A stretch of 64,000 bases of DNA, from assembly GCA_963627995.1 (NCBI GenBank), contig CAVGCV010000001.1, positions 186,001 to 250,000 of the forward strand, in the 5' to 3' direction. The notes beneath the pieces are model-generated. The model was not told the origin of the DNA. It saw only the letters and a program-made list of their open reading frames with translations, and made no database searches. Positions 15,336 through 23,668 of this stretch are shown here, piece by piece. This stretch comes from UBA3839 sp963627995 (GTDB lineage Bacteria > Bacteroidota > Bacteroidia > Bacteroidales > Bacteroidaceae). A program made the position numbers and the translations under genes. Each line of letters starts with the position of its first letter. The stretch's first letter is position 1.

Positions 15336-16247
15336 ATGAAACGCATCATCCTCTTGGCATCGCTCGCGGTGCTCTCCGCCGCCCTGACGACGGCCGGCGC
15401 GAAGAATCCCAAAAAGAAGAAAAAGCAGGGGGCGGCATACGTGCTGCCGAAGCCCGAGCTGAAGAACGACGGCGACTCGACGGCCTACCTGCTCGGCATC
15501 AGCCAGTCGGAAGGCCTGAAGGCCTACATGCAGCAGCAGCTCAAGGTCGACACCGCCTATGTCGGCCAGTTTGTCAAGGGCATCATGGACCGCGCGTCCA
15601 TCGACGCCGCCGACAAGGAGGCGCACGCTTACCAGGCCGGCCTGCAGGTGGGCGGCCAGGTTGAGCAGATGGCGCAGTCACTGTCGAAGGACTACTATGC
15701 GGCCACGCCCGAGAAGACCGTCGGCGCGCGCGTCGTGGCCGCCGGCATCGTGGCCGGGCTGCTCGGGCAGAGCGAGCTGACCGCCGACAGCGCGATGGCG
15801 AGGTTCCGCCCCATCATGGAGGCGCGCCAGAAGGCCAACAGCGAGGCCCTGTACGGCGCGAACCGCGCGGCGGGCGAGCAGTGGCTGGCGGAGAACAAGA
15901 AGAAGGAGGGGGTGGTCACCCTGCCCAGCGGCTTGCAGTACAAGGTGCTGGCCGAGGGCAAGGGCGCGGTGCCGACGGCCAGCCAGCGTGTGAGGGTGAA
16001 CTACGAGGGGCACCTCATCGACGGCACCGAGTTCGACTCCTCCTACAAGCGCAACCAGCCCGCCACGTTCGGGGCCAGCCAGGTCATCAAGGGCTGGACG
16101 GAGGCGCTGTGCCGCATGCCCGTCGGCTCGAAGTGGGAGCTGTACGTCCCCTACGACCTGGCCTACGGCGAGCGCGAGACGGGGAAGATCAAGCCCTACT
16201 CCGCGCTCATCTTCACGGTGGAGCTGCTCGAGATAGTCGATGAATAA
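15336..16247 (+). CDS. FKBP-type peptidyl-prolyl isomerase, exported
   Basis: 303 residues with an N-terminal signal peptide (about 1-22, ending near TTAGA) but no lipobox cysteine, so it is likely soluble in the periplasm. A Lys-rich stretch (KNPKKKKK) follows directly after cleavage. FKBP_N helices span about 45-185 and the FKBP domain about 195-300 (NYEGHLIDGTEFDSSY, QVIKGWTEALCRM, YSALIFTVELLEI). The three paralogues differ mainly in location: cytoplasm, lipid-anchored, periplasm. Confidence 0.92.
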   Translation: MKRIILLASLAVLSAALTTAGAKNPKKKKKQGAAYVLPKPELKNDGDSTAYLLGISQSEGLKAYMQQQLKVDTAYVGQFVKGIMDRASIDAADKEAHAYQAGLQVGGQVEQMAQSLSKDYYAATPEKTVGARVVAAGIVAGLLGQSELTADSAMARFRPIMEARQKANSEALYGANRAAGEQWLAENKKKEGVVTLPSGLQYKVLAEGKGAVPTASQRVRVNYEGHLIDGTEFDSSYKRNQPATFGASQVIKGWTEALCRMPVGSKWELYVPYDLAYGERETGKIKPYSALIFTVELLEIVDE

Positions 16248-16286
16248 GACTGCGCGCGACCCCGCCCCCGGGTGCTTCCGTGCTAC

Positions 16287-16324
16287 AAAAAGAGTGCCAA
16301 GTCTAACGATTTGGCACTCTTTTT
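16287..16324 (+). terminator. Strong bidirectional-looking terminator after the FKBP cluster
   Basis: AAAAAGAGTGCCAA and TTGGCACTCTTTTT form a 14-bp perfect stem around a 10-base loop, with a T-run closing it. A textbook intrinsic terminator. Confidence 0.92.
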
Positions 16325-16368
16325 GCGCTTTTTGCGACATTCTTGGTGCGCAGAACGGAATAAATGCC

Positions 16369-16377
16369 TAAATTTGC
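16369..16377 (+). promoter_or_regulatory. -7 box of the Lrp-type regulator
   Basis: TAAATTTGC, 28 bases before the ATG at 16397. Confidence 0.65.
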
Positions 16378-16396
16378 GCGAATCGGACAACGAACC

Positions 16397-16870
16397 ATGG
16401 AAAAAATAGACAAACTCGACAAGCAAATCATGGACATCATCTCGGGCAACGCGCGCATTCCGTTCAAGGACGTGGCGCAGGCCTGCGGCGTGTCCCGCGC
16501 GGCCATCCACCAGCGCGTGCAGCGGCTCATCGACATGAATGTCATCGTGGGCTCCGGCTACCACGTCAACCCCAAGAGCCTCGGCTACAACACCTGCACC
16601 TACGTGGGCATCCGGCTGGAGAAGGGGTCGATGTACAAGCGCGTGGTCGAGGAACTGCAGGACATTCCCGAAATCGTGGAGTGCCACTACACGACGGGCC
16701 CCTACACGATGCTCGTCAAGCTCTACGCCCGCGACAACGAGCAGCTGATGGAGCTGCTCAACACGAAGATACAGGGCATTCCCGGCGTCGACTCCACCGA
16801 GACGCTCATCTCGCTCGACCAGAGCATCAAGAAGGAAGTCCCCATCATCGTGAACGACGACGACCAATAA
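16397..16870 (+). CDS. Lrp/AsnC-family transcriptional regulator
   Basis: 157 residues. An N-terminal winged helix (about 5-60: LDKQIMDIISGNARIPFKDVA, then CGVSRAAIHQRVQRLIDMNVI) is followed by the RAM ligand-binding domain (about 70-150: VGIRLEKGSMYKRV, VECHYTTGPYTMLVKLYA). Members usually bind amino acids and act as octamers on amino-acid metabolism genes. ATG 16397 is chosen over an upstream start that falls in the promoter box. DUF4491 follows after 28 bases, possibly in the same transcript. The regulated genes are not evident here. Confidence 0.92.
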   Translation: MEKIDKLDKQIMDIISGNARIPFKDVAQACGVSRAAIHQRVQRLIDMNVIVGSGYHVNPKSLGYNTCTYVGIRLEKGSMYKRVVEELQDIPEIVECHYTTGPYTMLVKLYARDNEQLMELLNTKIQGIPGVDSTETLISLDQSIKKEVPIIVNDDDQ

Positions 16871-16898
16871 CCGGCGGCAAGCCACAACCGACCACCCC

Positions 16899-17204
16899 AT
16901 GCACTTCGAGGGCCTCCTTATCGGCGTAGCCACCTTCCTCATCATCGGCGTATTCCACCCCATTGTCATCAAGGCCGAGTACTACACGGGCACGCGCTTC
17001 TGGTGGGTGTTCCTCGTGGTGGGCGTCCTCGCGCTGCTCGCCGGCCTCCTCTTCGTGGAGAACGTGCTGCTCAACGCCGTCATCGGCGCGTTCGCCTTCT
17101 CCTCGTTCTGGGCCATCGGCGAGCTCTTCCAGCAGGAGCAGCGCGTGAAGAAGGGGTGGTTCCCGCGCAACCCGAAGCGCCGCTACAAGTGGGACGCGGA
17201 CTGA
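16899..17204 (+). CDS. DUF4491 membrane protein
   Basis: 101 residues, recognised by its near-invariant N-terminus with HFEGLLIGVATFLIIGVFHP and the VIKAEYYTG stretch. It has three hydrophobic helices (about 4-24, 34-52, 55-74) and a basic cytosolic tail (WFPRNPKRRYKW). The family is common in gut Bacteroidales and has no known role. It lies 28 bases after the Lrp-type regulator. Confidence 0.85.
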   Translation: MHFEGLLIGVATFLIIGVFHPIVIKAEYYTGTRFWWVFLVVGVLALLAGLLFVENVLLNAVIGAFAFSSFWAIGELFQQEQRVKKGWFPRNPKRRYKWDAD

Positions 17205-17282
17205 CCCGCCCCACCTCTCTTTCCTGGCGGGGCAGCCCTCCGCCGTCCTCCCGTTTCCCCTTATTCCCCCGCCTGCGCGAAC

Positions 17283-17699
17283 TCAATTCCCCGCCTGCGC
17301 GAAGTACGGCGCGAACACCTCGTTGAGCTGCTCGCAGTCGGACAGCTTCCCGCCGACGAGGCACACCGCGTCCACCTGCGCGCGGATGGAGAGCTTCTCG
17401 TCGCTGGCGCGGAAGATGTCCTGCATGAACACGTAGCGCAGCCCCTCCTTCCTGACCCACAGGCGCGAGACGAACTCGTCGCCGCTGCGGAGCGGGGTCT
17501 TGAACTGCATGGCGAGCCGCGCCACCACGCAGTCGATGCCCTCGTCGTGGAGCCGCGCGAAGCTCACGTTGTGGGCGAGCAGGAACTCGTGGCGCGTGTG
17601 CTCCGTGTAGTGCTGGTAGTTGGCGTTGTTCACGATTCCCTGCAGGTCGCACTCGTAGTCGCGCACCTTCATCCTTAGCTCGTAGATGTATTTTCCCAT
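17283..17699 (-). CDS. YbgC/FadM-type acyl-CoA thioesterase
   Basis: 138 residues of the 4-hydroxybenzoyl-CoA thioesterase hotdog family. The signature VRDYECDLQGIVNNANYQHY has the catalytic Asp in the position equivalent to the YbgC motif. ATG 17699 sits just downstream of the TACCTTTGC box at 17727-17735; a much longer frame upstream runs through the repeat element and is not credible. Likely substrates are short or medium acyl-CoAs, or acyl-ACP as in the Bacteroidetes relatives; not determinable here. Confidence 0.87.
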   Translation of the reverse strand: MGKYIYELRMKVRDYECDLQGIVNNANYQHYTEHTRHEFLLAHNVSFARLHDEGIDCVVARLAMQFKTPLRSGDEFVSRLWVRKEGLRYVFMQDIFRASDEKLSIRAQVDAVCLVGGKLSDCEQLNEVFAPYFAQAGN

Positions 17700-17726
17700 T
17701 TTTTCCGTATGCAATAGTTTCCGGCT

Positions 17727-17735
17727 GCAAAGGTA
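17727..17735 (-). promoter_or_regulatory. -7 box of the YbgC-type thioesterase
   Basis: TACCTTTGC on the minus strand, 27 bases before the ATG. Confidence 0.7.
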
Positions 17736-17805
17736 GTGAAAAATCCTCCAATCCAGCCCGCCCCGCCCTTTCTTAGCCTGCGGGCGCGGCGGCGGACGTC
17801 GCGCG

Positions 17806-17925
17806 GAAAACGTCCGCAGTGTTTTCCCTTCCGCTCCGCGGAGAAAAACTTTTTCGTCCGCGGACGAAAAAGTTTTTCTCCGCGGAGATCCCCGGCGCTC
17901 CTCCGCAGTGTTTTTCCGGCCGCCT
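17806..17925 (-). repeat. Five-box 22-bp-phased element, copy 3
   Basis: Boxes start at 17814, 17836, 17858, 17880 and 17903 (22, 22, 22, 23). Reading on the minus strand it matches copies 1 and 2 from end to end, and the single 23-base step falls at the same end as in copy 1. It lies between two divergent promoters, so it cannot be a terminator for either gene. Confidence 0.9.
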
Positions 17926-18092
17926 CCAAGCGCCTGTCCGTGAGCGGCTTGCCATTTTGCGGCGGCGGCTGCGGCTGGCTTCCGCGCGGGCGGCGGCAGG
18001 ACGGCGGCCGAGGAGGGGGCGGAAGCGGCGGGCGCCGGAGGCAAAAATCGTTAATCTTCAGCGGAAAGCGCGGAGCGTCCGGCGAAAATGCG

Positions 18093-18101
18093 TAACTTTG
18101 C
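18093..18101 (+). promoter_or_regulatory. -7 box of the DUF2723 gene
   Basis: TAACTTTGC, 67 bases before the ATG at 18168. Confidence 0.7.
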
Positions 18102-18167
18102 CCCTTGTTGCGCCGGCGTGCCAGGCGGGCCGGCATGGAATGTTTTTTTCAACTTCGCATATTTAGG

Positions 18168-21100
18168 ATGAAAACGTACAAACTTGTGAACAACCTCACG
18201 GGTTGGCTCGTGTTCGCGGTGGCGGCCTGCACGTACTGCCCCACGATTGAGCCGACGGCGAGCTTTTGGGACTGCCCGGAGTTCATTACAACGGCAACGA
18301 AGATGGAGGTGGGGCACCCGCCCGGCGCGCCGTTCTTCATGATTTTCGGCAAGTTCTTCACGCTCTTCGCGAGCGACGCGACGCAGGTGGCCCGGACGAT
18401 CAATACGATGTCGGCGCTGCTGAGCGCGGGCTGCGTCCTGTTCCTCTTCTGGAGCGTGACGCACCTGGCCAGGCGGCTGCTCGTGCGCGACGGCGAGGAG
18501 GTGCCTGCCGGCAAACTGGTGGCCGTCATGGCCAGCGGCGTGGCCGGCGCGCTCATCTACGCGTGGAGCGACACGTTCTGGTTTTCGGCCGTGGAGGGCG
18601 AGGTCTACGCGTTCTCGTCGTTCTTCACGGCGCTGGTGTTCTGGCTGATCCTGAAGTGGGAGGACTGCGCCGACGAGCCGCACAGCGACCGCTGGCTGGT
18701 GCTGATCGCCTACCTGACGGGCCTGAGCATCGGCGTGCACCTGCTCAACCTGCTCTGCATCCCGGCCATCGTGCTGGTGGTCTACTACAAGAAGAGCAAG
18801 GCCCCGACGGCCTGGGGCTCGCTGCTGGTGCTGGCCGTGTCGGTGCTGCTGGTGGGGGCGGTGCTCTACGGCATCGTGCCGGGCATCGTGAAGATGGGCG
18901 GCGGCTTCGAGCTGCTGTTCGTCAACGCCCTCGGCATGCCGTTCAACACGGGCCTCTACGTCTACCTCGCGCTGCTGGTGGGCTCGCTCGTGTGGGCGCT
19001 GTGGGAGACGGTGGCGCTGCGGAGCGCGCGGCGCATGCGGGTGGCGTTCCTCGTGAGCACGGCCCTGCTGGGCATCCCGTTCTACGGCCACGGCGTGTCG
19101 AGCGTCGTCTTCGGCGCCGTGGCGCTGGCGGTGCTTGCCGTCGTCGTGTTCAGGAGCAGCCGCGCGACCCCCCGCCTGCTGAACACGACGCTCCTGTGCA
19201 TGACGCTCATCACCGTGGGCTACTCCTCGTACGCCATCATCGTCATCCGCTCGACGGCCAACCCGCCGATGGACCAGAACTCGCCGGAGGACGTGTTCAC
19301 GCTGGGCGAGTACCTGGGCCGCGAGCAGTATGGCGACCGCCCGCTCTTCTGGGGCCCCACCTACAAGTCGCAGCCCGAGATTGTCGAGAGCGGCGGCATG
19401 CTGAGGTACAACATCGAGAAAGGCGCGGCGCAGTACCAGCGCAAGGAGAAGGCCTCGCCCGACGAGCCCGACCGCTACTACGTGGCCAACGAGAAGTTCG
19501 ACTACGTGTACCCCGCCGACCAGTGCATGCTCTTCCCCCGCATCTACAGCAGCAGCCAGAACCACCCGAAGCTCTACGAACAGTGGCTGGGGCAGATGCA
19601 CACGAAGACGGTGAGCTACGCGATTCCCGGCGAGGGCTCGCGCACGGTCGAGGTGCCCTCCCAGCTCGACAACATGAAGTTCTTCTTCACCTACCAGCTC
19701 AACTTCATGTACTGGCGCTACTTCCTCTGGAACTTTGCCGGGCGGCAGAACGACATCCAGAGCGGCGGCGAGCTGGAGCACGGCAACTGGCTGACGGGCA
19801 TCCCGCTCATCGACAACGCGCGCCTGGGCGACCAGAGCCTCCTGCCCGAGGAGCTGCGGGCGAACAAGGGGCACAACGTGTTCTTCTGCCTGCCGCTCAT
19901 CCTGGGCGTCGTCGGCTTCTTCTGGCAGGCCTTCCGGGGCGCGCGCGGCGTGCAGCAGTTCTGGGTGGTGTTCTTCCTGTTCTTCATGACGGGCATCGCC
20001 ATCGTTCTCTACCTGAACCAGCCGCCGGGGCAGCCGCGCGAGCGCGACTACGCCTACGCCGGCTCGTTCTACGCCTTCACGATGTGGTGCGGACTGGGCG
20101 TCGCGGCCATCTACGAGGGGCTGCGCCGCCTGCTCGGGACGAGGAGGCCGCGCGCGGCGAGCTTGGCCGCGGCGTGCGTGGCCGTCGTCCCGGCCGTGGC
20201 CATCCCCCTGCAGATGGTGAGCCAGACGTGGGACGACCACGACCGCTCGGGGCGCTACCTCTGCCGCGACTTCGGGCTGAACTACCTGGAGACCGTCCCG
20301 CACGACGGCGTGATCTTCACCAACGGCGACAACGACACGTTCCCCCTCTGGTACAACGAGGACACGGAGGGCAACCGCACGGACGTGCGCGTGTGCAACC
20401 TGTCGTACCTCCAGACCGACTGGTACATCGACCAGATGAAGCGGCCGGCCTACGAGGGCGAGGGACAGTCGTCGCCGCTGCCCATCACGTGGAAGCGCTA
20501 CGACTACACGACGGGCCAGCACGAGGTGACCGACGTGAACCCCACGCTCGACGCGGGCGACTTCGCCGGCATGAAGGCCAAGGACTTCGTGGCCCTCATG
20601 TACGAGGCCGAGCCGGAGATAGCGCGGAAGATATGGGGCGACGAGCCCTTCGAGCTGAAGAACGTCATCGAGAAGTTCGTCCTCAGGCACAACCTCCCGG
20701 CCGAGTACCGGGCCTACGCCGACGTGCTCCCCTCGTGCATCCCGACCGACACGGTGTACATCAACGTCGACAAGGACGCCGTGCGCCGCTCGGGCATGAA
20801 GATTCCGGGCGACTCCATCCCCGACCGCATGGAGATAGACCTCGCGGGGCAGGGACGCGTGACGAAGAGCTTCATGATGATGCTGGAGGTAATCGCGCAG
20901 AGCAACTTCTCGCGCCCGCTCTACATGGCGACCACCGTGGGGCCCAGCAACTACGGCAGCCTCTATCGCCACTTCGTACAGGAGGGCATGGCGTGGCGCA
21001 TCACGCCGTTCGTCTACCCGCAGAACAAGGTGCAGATGACCGTGGTCGACACGGACAGGATGTACGACAACATGATGGGCAAGTACCGCTACGGCAACCT

Positions 21101-21620
21101 CCGGCAGCCGGGGCTGTACATCGAGGAGGCCTCGATGCGCATGTGCCAGACCCACCGCCGCTGGTTCACCGCGCTCATCAACCAGCTGCTGGCCGAGGGC
21201 AAGAACGACAAGGCCCTGAGGGCGCTCGACAAGTGCAGCGAGGAAATCCCGGACTACAACGTGCCGCACGACGCGGGCAGCGGGTCGGTCGACATGGTGC
21301 GCGCCTACGCCGCCTGCGGCGAGCCCGCCAAGGCCGCCGGCATCGCCGGACAACTGGAGAAGAAGTCGCGCGAGTACATCGACTACTACCTGCACCTGAA
21401 CGACTTCCGCTTCGCCAACGCCTACATCGACTGCTACCAGCACCTGCTCACGCTGGCCCAGCTGGCCGACGCCTACGGCAGCATGGCCGAGCAGGACGGC
21501 CTGCCGGACGCGGGCAAGAGCCAGTACGCCGCCAAGGCGAAGACGCTGGAGGAGAGCCTGAACAACAGCTACGCGGCGTTCGCCGCGCGCTGCCACCAGT
21601 TGGGCATCAAGCTGAGCTGA
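18168..21620 (+). CDS. DUF2723 (TMEM260-like) membrane O-mannosyltransferase-type protein
   Basis: 1,150 residues. The first about 690 form a GT-C-like membrane domain with about a dozen hydrophobic segments. The diagnostic SFWDCPEF is at residues 32-39, its Asp/Glu lying in the first periplasmic loop as in GT-C transferases, followed by VGHPPGAPFF. The last about 450 residues are a large soluble region ending in a helical repeat part. Human TMEM260 of the same family is a protein O-mannosyltransferase, and Bacteroidetes have general protein O-glycosylation, so a similar role in the periplasm is likely. A start at 18105 lies next to the promoter and adds an unlikely basic leader; ATG 18168 is preferred. 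Confidence 0.88.
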   Translation: MKTYKLVNNLTGWLVFAVAACTYCPTIEPTASFWDCPEFITTATKMEVGHPPGAPFFMIFGKFFTLFASDATQVARTINTMSALLSAGCVLFLFWSVTHLARRLLVRDGEEVPAGKLVAVMASGVAGALIYAWSDTFWFSAVEGEVYAFSSFFTALVFWLILKWEDCADEPHSDRWLVLIAYLTGLSIGVHLLNLLCIPAIVLVVYYKKSKAPTAWGSLLVLAVSVLLVGAVLYGIVPGIVKMGGGFELLFVNALGMPFNTGLYVYLALLVGSLVWALWETVALRSARRMRVAFLVSTALLGIPFYGHGVSSVVFGAVALAVLAVVVFRSSRATPRLLNTTLLCMTLITVGYSSYAIIVIRSTANPPMDQNSPEDVFTLGEYLGREQYGDRPLFWGPTYKSQPEIVESGGMLRYNIEKGAAQYQRKEKASPDEPDRYYVANEKFDYVYPADQCMLFPRIYSSSQNHPKLYEQWLGQMHTKTVSYAIPGEGSRTVEVPSQLDNMKFFFTYQLNFMYWRYFLWNFAGRQNDIQSGGELEHGNWLTGIPLIDNARLGDQSLLPEELRANKGHNVFFCLPLILGVVGFFWQAFRGARGVQQFWVVFFLFFMTGIAIVLYLNQPPGQPRERDYAYAGSFYAFTMWCGLGVAAIYEGLRRLLGTRRPRAASLAAACVAVVPAVAIPLQMVSQTWDDHDRSGRYLCRDFGLNYLETVPHDGVIFTNGDNDTFPLWYNEDTEGNRTDVRVCNLSYLQTDWYIDQMKRPAYEGEGQSSPLPITWKRYDYTTGQHEVTDVNPTLDAGDFAGMKAKDFVALMYEAEPEIARKIWGDEPFELKNVIEKFVLRHNLPAEYRAYADVLPSCIPTDTVYINVDKDAVRRSGMKIPGDSIPDRMEIDLAGQGRVTKSFMMMLEVIAQSNFSRPLYMATTVGPSNYGSLYRHFVQEGMAWRITPFVYPQNKVQMTVVDTDRMYDNMMGKYRYGNLRQPGLYIEEASMRMCQTHRRWFTALINQLLAEGKNDKALRALDKCSEEIPDYNVPHDAGSGSVDMVRAYAACGEPAKAAGIAGQLEKKSREYIDYYLHLNDFRFANAYIDCYQHLLTLAQLADAYGSMAEQDGLPDAGKSQYAAKAKTLEESLNNSYAAFAARCHQLGIKLS

Positions 21621-21702
21621 GCACGACGCGGCGCCCGTCCGGCGGCGGCACGCCCGTTTGCCGTCCGGGCGCCGCGCCCCATCCACCCCACAGGAAAACC
21701 CC

Positions 21703-22341
21703 ATGTTTATCGAACAGCCCAGCAAGTGGCTACGCTGGCTCTACCCGAGCGCCATCTGGCGCATGAACCCCAGGGAGAAAGCCGTCTACCTGACATTCGA
21801 CGACGGGCCGATACCCGAGGCCACGCCATGGATTCTCGACGTGCTCGACGAGTACGGCGTGAAGGCCACCTTCTTCATGGTGGGCGACAACGTGCGCAAG
21901 CACCCCGACCTGTTCGAGGAGGTGAAGCGGCGCGGCCACCGCGTGGGCAACCACACGCACAACCACATCAAGTTCATGACGCGCCCCAGCCGCTACGTGT
22001 GGAACGTGCACAAGGCCGACCGCTACATCCACTCCAACCTCTTCCGCCCGCCGCACGGCTGGATGTGGAACTCGCAGTACATCCGCCTGCGCCACCGCTT
22101 CGCCATCGTCATGTGGGACCTCGTCACCCGCGACTACTCCACCCGCCTCAACGCCGCCGAGGTGGTGCAGAACGTGAAGGACTACGCCCGGAACGGCAGC
22201 ATCATCACCTTCCACGACTCCCTCAAGAGCATCGGCAAGCTGCGCACGGCGCTCCCCGAGAGCATCGAGTGGCTGCGCTCGCAGGGCTACGCGTTCAAGA
22301 TATTCGACGAGCACCAGACGTGGAGCCGCCACCTGAAGTGA
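21703..22341 (+). CDS. NodB-type polysaccharide deacetylase
   Basis: A 212-residue carbohydrate esterase 4 fold. TFDDGP at residues 31-36 gives the catalytic Asp and metal-binding Asp. HTHNH at 84-88 supplies two metal histidines, RPPHG at 115-119 the arginine/groove motif, and ITFHDS the final His. There is no signal peptide, only a short hydrophobic start, so its location is unclear. Substrates in the family are acetylated chitin, peptidoglycan or LPS sugars. It sits between the DUF2723 gene and queG (10 bases) and may be cotranscribed with queG. Confidence 0.9.
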   Translation: MFIEQPSKWLRWLYPSAIWRMNPREKAVYLTFDDGPIPEATPWILDVLDEYGVKATFFMVGDNVRKHPDLFEEVKRRGHRVGNHTHNHIKFMTRPSRYVWNVHKADRYIHSNLFRPPHGWMWNSQYIRLRHRFAIVMWDLVTRDYSTRLNAAEVVQNVKDYARNGSIITFHDSLKSIGKLRTALPESIEWLRSQGYAFKIFDEHQTWSRHLK

Positions 22342-22351
22342 GGAGGCCGCC

Positions 22352-23305
22352 ATGGCGGGAAGCGCGACACAGAGCACGGAGAAATGGAAAGCCGAAGCCT
22401 TGCGCCTCGGCTTTTCCGCTTGCGGCGTGGCGCGCGCCGGGCGCGTCGACGAGCGCAACGCCCGCGCCTTCCGCCAGTGGCTCGCGCGGGGCGGGAACGC
22501 CGGGATGGCCTACATGGCGAGCCACGAGGACAAGCGCCTCGACCCGCGCCTGCTGCTGCCCGGCGCGCGCAGCGTGGTGGTCGTCGCCCTCAACTACTTC
22601 CCCCGCCGCCTGCTCGGCGCGGAAAGCCTCCAGTTCGCCTACTACGCCTACGGGCGCGACTACCACGACGTGGTGCGCGGGCGCCTCCGCCGGCTGCTGG
22701 AGCGCGCCTCCGCCGGCGCCCCGCACGCCAGCAAGGTGTGCTGCGACACCGTGCCCATGCTCGACCGCTACTGGGCCTGGCGCGCGGGGCTGGGCTGGAC
22801 GGGCAAGAACACCAGCCTCATCATCCCCCGGGCGGGAAGCTTCTTCTTCCTCGGCGAGCTCGTCACCGACCTCGAGTTCGACCGCTACGGCGAGCCGATG
22901 GCCCCGCGCTGCGGCACGTGCGAGCGGTGCCTGCGCGCCTGCCCCACCGGCGCGCTCCGCGCCCCACACCGCCTCGACGCCGCCCGCTGCCTGTCGTACC
23001 TCACCGTCGAGAACCGCGGCCCCATCCCCCCCCGCGCCGCCGCCGCCATGGGCAACTGCGTCTACGGCTGCGACCGCTGCCAGCAGGCCTGCCCCCACAA
23101 CCGCCTCGCGCCGCCCACCGAGGTGGACGAGCTCGCCCCCTCCGACGCGTTCCTCGCCATGCGCCCCGCCGACTGGCAGCGGCTCACCGAGGAGCAGTAC
23201 CGCCAGCTCTTCAGGGGGACGGCCGTGAAGCGGGCGAAGTACGGGGGCCTCATGCGCAACATCCGCGCCGCCTGCGGCGGCGGAGAGGACGGGAGCGACG
23301 CGTGA
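22352..23305 (+). CDS. queG: Epoxyqueuosine reductase
   Basis: 317 residues. Catalyses the last step of queuosine formation in tRNA, the reduction of epoxyqueuosine, using cobalamin and two [4Fe-4S] clusters. Four cysteines at about 187, 190, 193 and 197 (CGTCERCLRACPTG) and four at about 236, 240, 243 and 247 (CVYGCDRCQQACPHN) bind the clusters. The N-terminal part with DKRLDPRLLLPGARSVVVVALNY and WAWRAGLGWTGKN is typical of QueG. It follows the deacetylase by 10 bases and is the last gene before repeat copy 4 and the restriction-modification island. Confidence 0.93.
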   Translation: MAGSATQSTEKWKAEALRLGFSACGVARAGRVDERNARAFRQWLARGGNAGMAYMASHEDKRLDPRLLLPGARSVVVVALNYFPRRLLGAESLQFAYYAYGRDYHDVVRGRLRRLLERASAGAPHASKVCCDTVPMLDRYWAWRAGLGWTGKNTSLIIPRAGSFFFLGELVTDLEFDRYGEPMAPRCGTCERCLRACPTGALRAPHRLDAARCLSYLTVENRGPIPPRAAAAMGNCVYGCDRCQQACPHNRLAPPTEVDELAPSDAFLAMRPADWQRLTEEQYRQLFRGTAVKRAKYGGLMRNIRAACGGGEDGSDA

Positions 23306-23366
23306 CGCGGAGCCTCCTCGGAACGGAGGACGCAACACGCTCTCCCGCAACGCCTTGCGTCCACTC

Positions 23367-23480
23367 TGAAAAACACTGCGGAGGGGCTGGAAAACGTCCG
23401 CGGACAAAAATATTTTCGTCTGCGGACGAAATCCATTTCCTCTGCGGAGCGCCGGGATTTCCTCCGCGGAGGTTTTCCGC
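23367..23480 (+). repeat. Five-box 22-bp-phased element, copy 4
   Basis: Boxes start at 23376, 23398, 23420, 23442 and 23464, all steps 22. The right end (CCTCCGCGGAGGTTTTCC) differs from other copies, as if rearranged. The first 26-bp repeat bordering the restriction-modification island starts 16 bases further on and itself contains a box-like TCTGCGGAGCG. Confidence 0.9.
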
Positions 23481-23495
23481 CCCGTTCCCGCAGGC

Positions 23496-23521
23496 GGAAA
23501 CTCTGCGGAGCGCGGCTCGGT
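23496..23521 (+). repeat. 26-bp direct repeat, left copy
   Basis: Begins GGAAACTCTGCGG and ends CGCGGCTCGGT. It is identical over 26 bases to 26576-26601. The bases on either side differ between copies, apart from a TTCTGA word that follows both. Confidence 0.95.
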
Positions 23522-23589
23522 TTCTGAAAAAACGGCCCTATTTGTGCGGAAACGACAAACCCGCATCATGGGCTTTTCTGAAAAAACAA

Positions 23590-23598
23590 TATCTTTGC
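23590..23598 (+). promoter_or_regulatory. -7 box of the Sau3AI-like nuclease gene
   Basis: TATCTTTGC, 70 bases before ATG 23669. It is the same box as in the dam promoter at 26620, also downstream of a copy of the 26-bp repeat. Confidence 0.65.
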
Positions 23599-23668
23599 AT
23601 GCCCATTCCGCTCGCCCAAAGGGCCAGCCCCTTGTGGTGGGCGCTCATGGCGAAAGCGTATAAAAACG

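Noticed and set aside
17283..18095. Short proteins with recurrent stretches such as RRKNFFSAE read through the repeat elements
   Set aside because: They arise from translating the 22-bp-phased element, which shifts frame each step; no start signals or conserved proteins support them.
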